A stretch of 64,000 nt of DNA, from positions 1 to 64,000 of the forward strand of contig NZ_CAMEFX010000006.1 in NCBI RefSeq assembly GCF_945915845.1. The letters run 5' to 3'. This DNA comes from an uncultured Actinobacillus sp. Lineage in GTDB: Bacteria; Pseudomonadota; Gammaproteobacteria; Enterobacterales; Pasteurellaceae. The notes beneath the pieces were generated by a model. It had not been told where the DNA came from and ran no database searches. It worked only from the letters and a program-made list of their open reading frames with translations. The position numbers and the translations under genes were made by a program. Positions 1 through 8,645 of this stretch are shown here, piece by piece. Position 1 is the first letter of the stretch. Each line of letters starts with the position of its first letter.

Positions 1-622
1 TATCGCATTCGCCGAGAAGTTCGAGACTTTGTTTTTGCGGAAAACGCGTTTTAGCCAATTCGTGCAGATAATGTGCGGTCAAGGTTTTTCCCGTGCCGAT
101 TTCGCCGAAAATAAAAATGGGTAAATCCGTTTGCGATAATTGCTGTAAACGCCGGCGTAAATTTTTTATCCATTTACTTTGTCCGATAAGATGGGTTTCC
201 AACTCTTGTTGTTGCCAATGTTTTAACGCCAATTGCGCCTGACGCTGGGTTAACGCCAGATCGATTTGTTGCAGCAAGCGTTCGGGATCCACCGGTTTTT
301 CGATAAAATAAAACGCGCCTTTTTGCATGGCGTCGATCGCCATCGGTACGTCGCCGTGTCCGGTAATTAAAATGACGGGGAGATTTTTATCCTTTTCGTG
401 CAACCGTTCAAGCAACTGCCAGCCGGACAATTGCGGCATATAAATATCGCTCACCACCACGCCTTGCCAGTCTTCCGTAATGATGGATTCAGCGTCTAAC
501 GGATTATTCAGTGCGATAATTTCATAGCCTTTTTCGTCGCTCTCTAAAGCCAGCAATGCCTGATAAGCCTGCAATACATCCGGATCGTCGTCGATTAACA
601 ACACTTGGCTTTTATTTTTCAT
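1..622 (-). CDS. pgtA: PgtA response regulator, NtrC-type (N-terminal part, cut by window edge)
   Basis: This is a two-component response regulator for phosphoglycerate transport. The frame is open from the ATG at 622 to the window edge, giving 207 codons of a protein that is about 415 residues in Salmonella. Residues 1-120 are a receiver domain with the acidic pair D11/D12, phospho-acceptor D59 (VVVSDIYMP), T87 and K109. From about residue 140 an AAA+ sigma54-activator-type domain begins, with Walker A GEIGTGKT at 173-180. The start codon lies 11 bp inside the end of pgtB, so the two are translationally coupled. PgtA, PgtB and PgtC together induce PgtP in Salmonella. The name rests on the domain order and on pgtB, pgtC and pgtP being adjacent. 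The C-terminal HTH and any GAFTGA loop are outside the window. Confidence 0.88.
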   Translation of the reverse strand, partial: MKNKSQVLLIDDDPDVLQAYQALLALESDEKGYEIIALNNPLDAESIITEDWQGVVVSDIYMPQLSGWQLLERLHEKDKNLPVILITGHGDVPMAIDAMQKGAFYFIEKPVDPERLLQQIDLALTQRQAQLALKHWQQQELETHLIGQSKWIKNLRRRLQQLSQTDLPIFIFGEIGTGKTLTAHYLHELAKTRFPQKQSLELLGECD

Positions 623-2543
623 GATGGTTACCCGTAATTTTTTGAGATAGTTGCGGAAATTCTAAAATAATGACCGCACTTTGTTGAAAACTGGAAGCGA
701 TATAAAGGTTTCCGTTGAATTGGTTCATAATATGGCGACAGATTGTTAATCCTAAGCCCAAACCGACTTCTTTACTGCTGTAAAAAGGTTGTAACAATTT
801 ATTGATATTGTCGGTTTGCCAACCGATACCGTTATCTTCCACATAAACATAAGTTTTTTGTCGCTCGGAGGTGATTTTCACCGAAATATGCGGTCGGCTT
901 TTACACGCTTCCAACGCATTGTTGAATAAATTGACAAAAATCTGTTCCAACAGCAGGTTATTACCCAATATCGTCGCATTTCCCTGAACGGATAAGATCG
1001 CGTGCAGCGGTTGATGACGCAATTCAAGTAATGACCAGGCTTCGTTAATCACCGTATGCAGATCGATGGGTTGCAAAGGTTCCATTTGATTAGTCCGCTT
1101 GGTAAATTGGCGCAGGCCTTTTACAATGCGTCCTATTCGTTCCGTTAGTCCGGTAATTTTGTCCGTATAATCCGCCACTTGGTGGTAATCTTGTTGTTGC
1201 AGCATTTTTTTCAGATTGAACAGATAAATAGACATCGCATTTAACGGCTGATTAATTTCATGCGCCAGCATGGTCATGGTTTGCCCGACCACCGCGAGTT
1301 TTGCCGTTTGAATTAATTCGTTTTGCGTATCCTGTAAATTTTGTTGAATAATCCGTCTTTCCTGCAAAATTTCGGTATGTTTCTTTAATAGTCGATTAAT
1401 TTCCGAAATTTCGTCGTTACCGATGATTTGAATAGGCGGATCTTCTTTTCCTTGGTTTAATAATTTGACGGATTCGATTAATTCTTCAAAACGTTTGGTC
1501 AAATGTTTTTGTAAATAAAAACGATTAAACAGCCAAATAAATAATAAAATAATCATTAAGGACATCAAAATAATCATTCCGCTGATTTCCGTTTGAGTTT
1601 TCAGCTGACCATTCAGTATGCTGAATTTATCTTTTGTTTTCGATAATATTTTATCGGTCAAATTACGGATAGCATACAATATTTTTTCCTGATGCGAAGC
1701 AATATTATTCAGAGATTGCTGATGGTTATTTATATTGGTAATTAACAGATCTAATTCTTCTCCCGGTTTAGTAATATTAACCAGAGTTTCTACCATTTGT
1801 TGTAAAGTCGCCAGACTGGCTTTATTCGGTTTATTTTGTTCGTTTAAATAAATATTCAGAATGATGTTTTTTAGATTTTGATATTCTTCACTAATATTTT
1901 GTTGTTCCAATGAATAAATAAATTGTGTGATTTCATTTTTTATTTGTTCTTCCATATTTTTTAATTTGGTCATGCTTTGTAATTCATCTTGTAGATTCAG
2001 CATTAAGGTCTTTCGTGCGCGTTCGCCCGGCTCGGTAAAGTTGATTTGCTGCCAGTTTAATTCTTGCCCTAACGCCACAATTTCATTATTAAAATCGTCA
2101 TGCAGCCATTGAATTTTAGTAAATAATTCCTGTTTCTTTTGTTCAATATAAAAATATTGCGAAATATTATTGTCTATTTGACCGATTAATGATTTCAAAT
2201 CGGATATGTTTTGGGAAAGTATTGTTTGGTTATCAGGTTCGGTTAACGCTAAAGCGTTTTTTTCAATTTCGATTAATTGCAGATTAAGTTGTTTAAACAT
2301 AGTCTGACGAACCGGATTATTTTTCACGGCGGAAAAACGATCCAATTCGTTGATAAAAGAATTGACATTGTCATCTAACTTTAATGCTAGGTTCGTTTTA
2401 GGAAAATAATCGTTTAAAATATAATTCACCTGTTTATGCTGCTGATACCATGAAATTAAACTGACGGCGCCGATAATACAGGTAAATAATAACCCCATAT
2501 TTAAAGCATTTTTTAGAGTTTTAATAATACCGGATTTATTCAC
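612..2543 (-). CDS. pgtB: PgtB sensor histidine kinase, phosphoglycerate transport regulation
   Basis: This is a 643-residue inner-membrane sensor kinase, partner of PgtA. One membrane segment lies at about residues 15-33. A long, probably periplasmic and coiled-coil-rich region follows to about 315, then a second membrane segment at about 318-340 and a HAMP-like linker. The kinase core has an H-box (LAHEINQPLNAMS, catalytic His near 428), an N-box (NLFNNALEACKS), a G1 box (VEDNGIGW) and a G2 box (GLGLGLTICRHIM). The H-box reads HEINQPL, as in DctB-type kinases that pair with NtrC-type regulators. It begins 2 bp after the pgtC stop and overlaps pgtA by 11 bp, so pgtC-pgtB-pgtA look like one operon. 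The coding sequence is noticeably AT-rich compared with the core genes nearby. Confidence 0.88.
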   Translation of the reverse strand: MNKSGIIKTLKNALNMGLLFTCIIGAVSLISWYQQHKQVNYILNDYFPKTNLALKLDDNVNSFINELDRFSAVKNNPVRQTMFKQLNLQLIEIEKNALALTEPDNQTILSQNISDLKSLIGQIDNNISQYFYIEQKKQELFTKIQWLHDDFNNEIVALGQELNWQQINFTEPGERARKTLMLNLQDELQSMTKLKNMEEQIKNEITQFIYSLEQQNISEEYQNLKNIILNIYLNEQNKPNKASLATLQQMVETLVNITKPGEELDLLITNINNHQQSLNNIASHQEKILYAIRNLTDKILSKTKDKFSILNGQLKTQTEISGMIILMSLMIILLFIWLFNRFYLQKHLTKRFEELIESVKLLNQGKEDPPIQIIGNDEISEINRLLKKHTEILQERRIIQQNLQDTQNELIQTAKLAVVGQTMTMLAHEINQPLNAMSIYLFNLKKMLQQQDYHQVADYTDKITGLTERIGRIVKGLRQFTKRTNQMEPLQPIDLHTVINEAWSLLELRHQPLHAILSVQGNATILGNNLLLEQIFVNLFNNALEACKSRPHISVKITSERQKTYVYVEDNGIGWQTDNINKLLQPFYSSKEVGLGLGLTICRHIMNQFNGNLYIASSFQQSAVIILEFPQLSQKITGNHHEK

Positions 2544-2545
2544 TG

Positions 2546-3772
2546 TTATTCTTCCTCAATTTGGCTTAATACTCGATTAATTTGTTGCTGAAAGAATATT
2601 GCCCATTGTTTTTCCTGTTGAACGGCAAAACTGCGATCATTTTTTAATCGGGATAAGTAAATTTCGTCATTGGCTTGTTTTTCGTCAACGGGAATCGCTG
2701 TTAAAATTTGACGAAGTGCGGTCAGTTTTTTGTTTGTTTTTTTCTCTTTTGCATAAATTACCGCCCAGGCTTCTTTTAATTGAGTTAAGCGGAAAGTAAT
2801 GGCGATATCGAATAATTTTTCGACTAAATATTGGCGGGCCAGTAATAAATCGTAATCCAATAAAGGTTCCGTCAATAATTTCTGTTGTTGCGCGTATAAA
2901 CGGTCATTTTTCGGTAAACTCACAACGGGATATTTGGCGAAACGGTGTTCGGCCACGATTTTTTGTCCTTTGTCCGAAAGCAGATAGCTAATGAAGTTTT
3001 GTGCGTCTTCAATATTTCGGCTGTTTTTATGGATAGCAATAAATGTCGGCGAAATAACGGAACGCGGAAAATAAACAAATCCGACCCGGGGATCGTCGTA
3101 AGTATAAGTCGTATAGGTGTCGATACTTAATCCTGCCGCGGCTAATCCCATTTGAATTTTTTCCGCCACGTTAAAACTCCGGGATGAAATTAAAGAAACA
3201 TTACTTGCCAGCGTGAGAAAATCCTGCCATCCCTGCTGCCAACCGCGTTGTTGTAGCAACATTTCCAACATGATGTGATTAGTTCCTGAACGAGAGGGCG
3301 AGCTGATTAATAACTTATTGAAATAGTTTGAATTCATCAGGCTGTCCCAGTCCGTAGGCGCGGGTAAATTCAGTGTTTTTAAGAGTTCTTTGTGGTAAAA
3401 AATGCCATAACCGGAAAAGGCGACGGCGGTCGTGGTGGTTGCCAGGCTTTTAGGCACCCAGTGATGATTTTTCTGTAATTTTTCCGGTAAAATCAATAAA
3501 CGTTGAGAATCCTGTAATCGCTGAAATAGGAAAGGTGAAGAACTCATAATAAGATCTACATCTTCCACATTGGATCGCGTTAATAACTGTGTTAATGAAT
3601 TCACCGTTCGATTTATTAATCTAATCTTTTTATCAGGATAGATAGCTTGCCATTGTTGAGCTAAGTATTCACTGGTATCAGGGGAAAATGAAGTTGCAAT
3701 GACTAACTCTTTTGCCTTGACTGGAAAGAATATATTTAAAAGAAAAATAAGTATTAAACAAAATTTCTTCAT
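2546..3772 (-). CDS. pgtC: PgtC periplasmic phosphoglycerate-sensing protein
   Basis: A 408-residue exported protein. Residues 1-20 form a signal peptide (MKKFCLILIFLLNIFFPVKA, cut after VKA). The rest resembles the iron/thiamine type of extracellular solute-binding protein fold (ELVIATSFSPDTSEYLAQQW near the N-terminus, VYFPRSVISPTF in the middle). In Salmonella PgtC works with the kinase PgtB in phosphoglycerate-dependent induction rather than in transport itself. It is the first gene of a tight minus-strand run with pgtB and pgtA. A consensus CRP site lies about 24 bp upstream of the start codon. Assignment as PgtC rests on gene context and general fold, so another periplasmic ligand is possible. 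Confidence 0.82.
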   Translation of the reverse strand: MKKFCLILIFLLNIFFPVKAKELVIATSFSPDTSEYLAQQWQAIYPDKKIRLINRTVNSLTQLLTRSNVEDVDLIMSSSPFLFQRLQDSQRLLILPEKLQKNHHWVPKSLATTTTAVAFSGYGIFYHKELLKTLNLPAPTDWDSLMNSNYFNKLLISSPSRSGTNHIMLEMLLQQRGWQQGWQDFLTLASNVSLISSRSFNVAEKIQMGLAAAGLSIDTYTTYTYDDPRVGFVYFPRSVISPTFIAIHKNSRNIEDAQNFISYLLSDKGQKIVAEHRFAKYPVVSLPKNDRLYAQQQKLLTEPLLDYDLLLARQYLVEKLFDIAITFRLTQLKEAWAVIYAKEKKTNKKLTALRQILTAIPVDEKQANDEIYLSRLKNDRSFAVQQEKQWAIFFQQQINRVLSQIEEE

Positions 3773-3788
3773 TTTTGTCGCCTTTTTA

Positions 3789-3804
3789 TGTGATTCCGAT
3801 CACA
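3789..3804. promoter_or_regulatory. CRP binding site, consensus half-sites
   Basis: The palindrome TGTGA-N6-TCACA (spacer TTCCGA) matches the CRP consensus in both half-sites. It lies in the 283-bp region between divergent pgtC and pgtP. Its centre is about 24 bp from the pgtC start and about 259 bp from the pgtP start. Neither distance is typical for class II activation from these start codons, so it may act on an unseen promoter or repress pgtC. The site is seen directly; its target is inference. Confidence 0.75.
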
Positions 3805-3902
3805 AAATAAAAATTTTCTAAAAATTTACAAATCTATTATTACCCCAATTTTGCCCCAATTAATTAAGAATTAATGCTTATAGATTTAAAATATTCTAAC
3901 TT

Positions 3903-3948
3903 GTGTCATTTTTGACACGCAATCTTAAGAAATGAGACAATTTTGACT
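3903..3948. promoter_or_regulatory. Candidate PgtA operator pair upstream of pgtP
   Basis: An inverted repeat GTGTCA / TGACAC (3903-3918, 4-bp spacer) is followed by a similar 15-mer starting at 3934, matching at 11 of 15 positions. The start-to-start distance of 31 bp is about three helical turns. Paired sites on one face of the helix suit an NtrC-type activator such as PgtA. No -24/-12 (GG-N10-GC) promoter is visible between here and pgtP. Confidence 0.35.
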
Positions 3949-4055
3949 TAAAAATCAATATATTGACTTTGCTCTAACCCATATTAACATACCATCTAAT
4001 TTCTAACATTAGAAATACAAATCTTTAATCAATAATTTATTTATGGAGTAATATT

Positions 4056-5408
4056 ATGATTTCCTTTTTAGCCTCGAAGCCAGGCCAACCTGTGCCAAAT
4101 GAAGAAATTCGTCAACGTTATAACCGATTACGTTGGCAGGCACTATTTGGTATTTTTATTGGTTATACTGCGTATTATATTCTACGCAATAACTTTTTAC
4201 TCTCATCTCCTGAATTAATCAGCGATTTCGGATTTACCAAAAAAGATATTGGATTTATTTCCGGAACAATGCTGGTGGTTTACGGTTTAAGTAAAGGTTT
4301 TATGTCAGCCTTTGCAGATAACTCCAACCCAAAACATTTCATGATTTTTGGTCTGGTTATGTCAGGATTGGTTAACCTAATGATGGGCTTCAGTGCATCT
4401 TTTTGGGTATTCTTGTTTTTATGTATTTTGAACGGAATTTTCCAAGGAATGGGGGCAGGGCCTGCTTATGTAGTGTTAGCAAACTGGTTTCCGCGTAAAT
4501 CCCGAGGGGTAATCACAGCGATATTTAATGTTTCTCATAATGTGGGCGGTGGTCTAGTAGCACCAATTGCTGGAGCAAGTATTGCGTGGTTAGGTAGTGA
4601 ACATTGGCAAGCCGCACACTTTATTGTACCAACAGCTATTGCTACTGTGATTGCGCTTATCTTTTATATTTATGGTGCGGGTCGTACTTATAATGAAGGT
4701 TTACCACCAACAGCTCAAATTCTTGGTACAGAACAAGATGAATTAGTTGTAACCAAATCTGAAGAAGTAAAATTAACCACATGGGAAATTTTTCGCGATT
4801 ACATTGTGAAAGACATTAATGTATGGTTTGTTTCTTTTATCGATGTATTCACCTACATGATTCGTTTCGGCGTATTGACTTGGTTACCACTTTACTTATT
4901 AGAAACCAAAGGTTTTTCTAAAGGACAAATGGCAACGGCATTTGCTATTTTCGAGTGGGCTGCGATTCCATCCACATTATTGGCTGGCTGGTTGACTGAC
5001 ACTTACTTTAAAGGACGCCGCATGCCGTTAGCTATTATTACGTTAACGGGGGTCGGTATCGCAATGTTTGTGTATTGGGGAGGTAACGATCTGTTAACCG
5101 TTACTATCGGCGCAGGGATTATTGGTTGTTTGATTTATGTACCAATGTTTCTATCTTCACTACAAACCATTGAATTAGTTCCATCATTTGCAGCCGGTTC
5201 AGCTACAGGTTTGCGTGGCTTATTAAGTTATATTTTAGGTAGTTTCTCCGGTACAGCATTATTCGGTATTTTAGCAGAAAAATTTGGTTGGGATGCTGGT
5301 TTCTATCTTCTATTATTCGCCGTATGTGGCTGTATTTTCTGTTGTTATATGACTCATTTGGGTGTATTACGCCTAGAGAAGAAAAGAAAAATTGTTAGTA
5401 TCAAATAA
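4056..5408 (+). CDS. pgtP: PgtP phosphoglycerate:phosphate antiporter
   Basis: A 450-residue inner-membrane protein of the organophosphate:Pi antiporter family (GlpT/UhpT/PgtP) in the major facilitator superfamily, with about 12 membrane segments. Family signatures visible are YTAYYILRNNF in the first helix, GMGAGPAYVVLANWFPRKSRG after helix 4, FEWAAIPSTLLAGWLTD in the second half and ATGLRGLLSYILG near the end. These motifs match the PgtP/UhpC branch. The neighbouring pgtABC genes point to phosphoglycerates and phosphoenolpyruvate as substrates rather than glycerol-3-phosphate. It is transcribed away from pgtC, with RBS GGAG 9 bp before the ATG. A strong terminator follows, so it is monocistronic. 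Confidence 0.88.
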   Translation: MISFLASKPGQPVPNEEIRQRYNRLRWQALFGIFIGYTAYYILRNNFLLSSPELISDFGFTKKDIGFISGTMLVVYGLSKGFMSAFADNSNPKHFMIFGLVMSGLVNLMMGFSASFWVFLFLCILNGIFQGMGAGPAYVVLANWFPRKSRGVITAIFNVSHNVGGGLVAPIAGASIAWLGSEHWQAAHFIVPTAIATVIALIFYIYGAGRTYNEGLPPTAQILGTEQDELVVTKSEEVKLTTWEIFRDYIVKDINVWFVSFIDVFTYMIRFGVLTWLPLYLLETKGFSKGQMATAFAIFEWAAIPSTLLAGWLTDTYFKGRRMPLAIITLTGVGIAMFVYWGGNDLLTVTIGAGIIGCLIYVPMFLSSLQTIELVPSFAAGSATGLRGLLSYILGSFSGTALFGILAEKFGWDAGFYLLLFAVCGCIFCCYMTHLGVLRLEKKRKIVSIK

Positions 5409-5423
5409 ATTGAAATAAAGTTT

Positions 5424-5452
5424 AAAAATGCACGACCACCGTGCATTTTTTA
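5424..5452 (+). terminator. Rho-independent terminator after pgtP
   Basis: Arms AAAAATGCACG and CGTGCATTTTT form an 11-bp stem around loop ACCAC, followed by more T residues. A-tracts on the left could also allow termination on the other strand. Confidence 0.85.
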
Positions 5453-5482
5453 TTTTATCTACAGATAAAATCCCGAATAAAC

Positions 5483-5511
5483 TTGAAAAAAGGGGGCTTT
5501 TAGCCGATAAT
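5483..5511 (+). promoter_or_regulatory. Sigma70 promoter for aroK-aroB-dam
   Basis: -35 TTGAAA at 5483-5488 and -10 GATAAT at 5506-5511 are spaced by 17 bp. The predicted transcription start is near 5518, about 80 bp before the aroK ATG. This fits a promoter for the co-oriented aroK, aroB and dam genes. Confidence 0.6.
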
Positions 5512-5598
5512 TCTTCAGTTTAGGTGATCTCTATTTTGCTGCCTGATTTTGGCAAATTAGGATCTATTTTTAATGATTGTGAAAGCAGAAAAATAACA

Positions 5599-6126
5599 AT
5601 GGCAGAAAAACGTAATATTTTCTTAGTCGGTCCAATGGGGGCAGGTAAAAGCACAATTGGCCGTCAATTGGCGCAACAATTAGGAATGGAATTCGTGGAT
5701 TCCGATAGCGTTATCGAAGAACGTGCGGGCGCAGATATTGGCTGGATTTTTGATATCGAAGGTGAAGAAGGTTTCCGTAAGCGTGAAGAACGTATCATCA
5801 ATGAATTAACACAAAAACAAGGCATTGTTCTTTCAACGGGTGGTGGTGCGGTCTTATCAAAGGATAACCGCAACCATTTATCCGCACGTGGTATTGTTAT
5901 TTACTTAGAAACCACTGTGGATAAACAATTTGAACGTACGCAACGCGATAAAAAACGTCCTTTATTACAAGATGTGGAAGATCCGCGTCAAGTGTTAGAA
6001 GAATTGGCTAAAATTCGCAATCCACTTTATGAAGAAGTGGCGGACATTACTTTGCCGACAGATGAACAAAGCGCCAAGGTAATGGCAAATCAAATTATTG
6101 ATTTAATTGATAATACGCAAATCTAA
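5599..6126 (+). CDS. aroK: Shikimate kinase I
   Basis: Cytoplasmic enzyme that phosphorylates shikimate at the 3-hydroxyl with ATP, the fifth step of the chorismate pathway. The 175-residue protein starts [19 protein letters not shown], with the P-loop at residues 11-19. Shikimate-binding DSD and the STGGGAV motif follow, then the lid RxxRPLL near 115-120. An in-frame extension to 5524 exists, but family length (about 173) and alignment to known AroK starts favour 5599. It lies 20 bp before aroB and shares the promoter at 5483. The chorismate it leads to also feeds the pab genes downstream. Confidence 0.95.
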   Translation: MAEKRNIFLVGPMGAGKSTIGRQLAQQLGMEFVDSDSVIEERAGADIGWIFDIEGEEGFRKREERIINELTQKQGIVLSTGGGAVLSKDNRNHLSARGIVIYLETTVDKQFERTQRDKKRPLLQDVEDPRQVLEELAKIRNPLYEEVADITLPTDEQSAKVMANQIIDLIDNTQI

Positions 6127-6146
6127 CATAAAGCAAGGAGCAAAAT

Positions 6147-7235
6147 ATGTTGTGTGTAAATGTGGAATTAAAAGAACGCCGTTACCCAATTTATATCGGT
6201 GAAAATTTGCTCAGAGATCCTGCTGTTTATCCGCTGAAATCGGGCGATAAAGTGATGATCGTGACAAATGAAACCATTGCTCCCTTGTATTTATCCACTG
6301 TCACTGCAACCCTTGAATCCCTAGGGTGCCAAGTTAGCAGCGTTCAACTCAAAGATGGTGAAAAATATAAAACCCTCGATTCTTTAAACGAAATTTTCAC
6401 CGCACTTTTACGCGAAAATCACGGACGTGATACAACGCTCATTGCGCTCGGTGGCGGTGTAATTGGTGATGTCGCAGGTTACGCTGCCGCCAGTTATCAA
6501 CGCGGTATCAAATTTATCCAAATCCCAACAACCTTGCTGTCACAAGTCGATTCTTCGGTGGGGGGCAAAACCGCTGTAAATCACGAATTGGGTAAAAATA
6601 TGATTGGCGCATTTTATCAACCAATTACCGTCATTATTGATACCACCACCTTAAATACCCTGCCAAAACGCGAAGTTAATGCAGGTTTGGCGGAAGTGAT
6701 CAAATATGGTGCTATTTTAGATTTACCCTTCTTTGAATGGCTGGAACAACATATTGATGAACTGGTTGCTTTGGAACAATCCCCATTGCAATATTGCATT
6801 GCGCGTTGTTGCCAAATCAAGGCGGATGTGGTGGCGCGTGATGAAACGGAAAAAGGCGACCGCGCATTGCTGAATTTAGGACACACTTTTGGTCACGCCA
6901 TTGAAACCCATCTTGGTTACGGCAACTGGTTGCACGGCGAAGCGGTGGCGGCAGGTTCAATGATGGCAGCAGCACTGTCAGAAATGCTCGGTGATTTATC
7001 CAAAAATGATGTGGGGCGTTTAGAAAAATTATTGGCGTGTGCGAATTTGCCGACTGTCAGCCCTGATACGATGCAACCTGAAGATTATTTGCCACATATG
7101 ATGCGTGATAAAAAAGTATTGGCAGGTAAATTACGTTTAGTCCTACTCAAATCCCTCGGTCAAGCCTATGTGGCAACCGATACGGATAAATCCCTCGTAC
7201 TTGATGCAATCCGCGCTTGTACGCAATTTGACTAA
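6147..7235 (+). CDS. aroB: 3-dehydroquinate synthase
   Basis: Converts DAHP to 3-dehydroquinate, the second step of the shikimate pathway, using NAD and a divalent metal in the cytoplasm. The 362-residue length is standard. NAD-binding [14 protein letters not shown] (about 98-111), substrate loop [20 protein letters not shown] and the metal ligands in [11 protein letters not shown] (about 246-256) plus GEAVAAG are all intact. It is preceded by RBS AAGGAG, 20 bp after aroK, and followed 5 bp later by dam, so the three genes are one transcription unit. Confidence 0.96.
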   Translation: MLCVNVELKERRYPIYIGENLLRDPAVYPLKSGDKVMIVTNETIAPLYLSTVTATLESLGCQVSSVQLKDGEKYKTLDSLNEIFTALLRENHGRDTTLIALGGGVIGDVAGYAAASYQRGIKFIQIPTTLLSQVDSSVGGKTAVNHELGKNMIGAFYQPITVIIDTTTLNTLPKREVNAGLAEVIKYGAILDLPFFEWLEQHIDELVALEQSPLQYCIARCCQIKADVVARDETEKGDRALLNLGHTFGHAIETHLGYGNWLHGEAVAAGSMMAAALSEMLGDLSKNDVGRLEKLLACANLPTVSPDTMQPEDYLPHMMRDKKVLAGKLRLVLLKSLGQAYVATDTDKSLVLDAIRACTQFD

Positions 7236-7240
7236 TCTCA

Positions 7241-8089
7241 ATGGCAAAGCGTCCCCAAACGAAAACTGAAAAACACCGCTCATTTTTGAAATGGGCGGGC
7301 GGTAAGCTACGTGTGGTGGACGAAATTAACCGTTTATTGCCCAAACGCAAGTCCTGCCTTATTGAACCCTTTGTCGGCGCGGGTTCCGTTTTTTTAAACA
7401 CCCGGTTTAAACGTTATATTTTGGCGGACATCAATCCGGATTTGATTAATTTATTCAACACTGTCAAACAGGATGTTGAGGCTTATATTGCCGCCTTAAA
7501 ACCCATTTTCTTTCATCCTGAAGCCAACAGTGCCGTTTATTATTATGCACGCCGCGATGAATTCAATCGGTCGCAAGATATTTTTGAGCGTTCTGTTTTG
7601 TTTGTTTATCTCAACCGTTTTGGCTTCAACGGACTATGCCGTTACAATGCCAAAAGAGAATTTAACGTGCCTTTTGGTTCATACAAAACCCATTATTTCC
7701 CTGAAGATGAACTGCGTTTCTTTGCAGAAAAAGCGCAAAGTGCGGTCTTTATTTGCCAAGATTTTCACCGCACTTTTGAACAAGTGGAACAAGATTGCGT
7801 GGTCTATTGCGATCCGCCTTACGCGCCATTAATTCAAGACAGCAATTTTACCAGCTACGCAGGCAATGAATTTTCAGCGGAAGATCAAAAGGCGTTAGCA
7901 GAATTGGCGAAAAATTGCTGCGAAACGGTACTCATATCAAATCACGACACGAAATTCACCCGTGAAATTTATCGTGGCGCAAAATGCTGCAAAATTCGCG
8001 TGCAACGTTCGATTAGTCATACCCCGAAAAAACGTCATAAAGTCAGCGAATTGATTGCGGTTTTTAAACCAACCCATTCATCGCGTTAA
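7241..8089 (+). CDS. dam: Dam DNA adenine-N6 methyltransferase
   Basis: Methylates adenine in GATC, marking strands for mismatch repair and timing replication initiation. The 282-residue protein has the alpha-group order: SAM-binding FLKWAGGK at about 15-22, FVGAGSVF at about 46-53, and catalytic DPPY at about 190. The gene follows aroB by 5 bp, without the damX seen between aroB and dam in E. coli. Its 3' end overlaps the convergent pabC by 26 bp. Confidence 0.95.
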   Translation: MAKRPQTKTEKHRSFLKWAGGKLRVVDEINRLLPKRKSCLIEPFVGAGSVFLNTRFKRYILADINPDLINLFNTVKQDVEAYIAALKPIFFHPEANSAVYYYARRDEFNRSQDIFERSVLFVYLNRFGFNGLCRYNAKREFNVPFGSYKTHYFPEDELRFFAEKAQSAVFICQDFHRTFEQVEQDCVVYCDPPYAPLIQDSNFTSYAGNEFSAEDQKALAELAKNCCETVLISNHDTKFTREIYRGAKCCKIRVQRSISHTPKKRHKVSELIAVFKPTHSSR

Positions 8090-8645
8090 TCACGCGAATT
8101 TCATCAAACTTAAGCACATCTTCGGCAAAAATAGGGATTTCTTGCAAAATACCCTGTTCCAAAAGAGCGCGGCGTTGTGTGCCTGCCAATAAAGGGCTAT
8201 CCGGGGTAAACCAATGCTCCCCCAAGCGAAAAGCCAAATTACCAATGCTACAATCCGTCACTTTACCTTGCTTGATAATCATAATTTCATCGCAATCGCC
8301 CCGTTGAGCCAAAAGTTGGTTTAACCAAGTGCGGTCAGAATATTTCAAGGAATAATCAATTTCATCACAAATCACCGGTTGAAACCGAGTAATTTTACGC
8401 CGTTGATAGGGAAAAAATTGAATTTGACAGGTCGTTGCATTGTAATCAACACGGCAACGTGTTAATTCCGAGAGCGTTGAGAAATCGGCTTGATGATGAA
8501 TAATGTCAAAAAGATCGTGAATTTTAACCGCACTTTCACCGTAAAATTGACGCAACGTCTGTTCATAACGCTGTTGATGATACGCACAATTTTTTATTTG
8601 CTGCTGTTCAATGCAAAGGGTTTCAAAAAAAGGGAAATTCGTCAT
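8064..8645 (-). CDS. pabC: Class IV aminotransferase-fold protein, probable aminodeoxychorismate lyase
   Basis: Likely a PLP enzyme that splits 4-amino-4-deoxychorismate into p-aminobenzoate and pyruvate for folate synthesis. At 193 residues it is shorter than E. coli PabC (269), but fold IV landmarks are present. They are an N-terminal FFETL, a Lys in the IDYSLKYSDR context (candidate Schiff-base lysine) and MIIKQGKVTDCSIGNLAF matching the cofactor-phosphate region. The start codon overlaps the pabB stop by 4 bp (ATGA), so it is coupled to pabB. It converges on dam. The lyase role is inferred mainly from the pabB linkage. Confidence 0.75.
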   Translation of the reverse strand: MTNFPFFETLCIEQQQIKNCAYHQQRYEQTLRQFYGESAVKIHDLFDIIHHQADFSTLSELTRCRVDYNATTCQIQFFPYQRRKITRFQPVICDEIDYSLKYSDRTWLNQLLAQRGDCDEIMIIKQGKVTDCSIGNLAFRLGEHWFTPDSPLLAGTQRRALLEQGILQEIPIFAEDVLKFDEIRVINAMNGLV

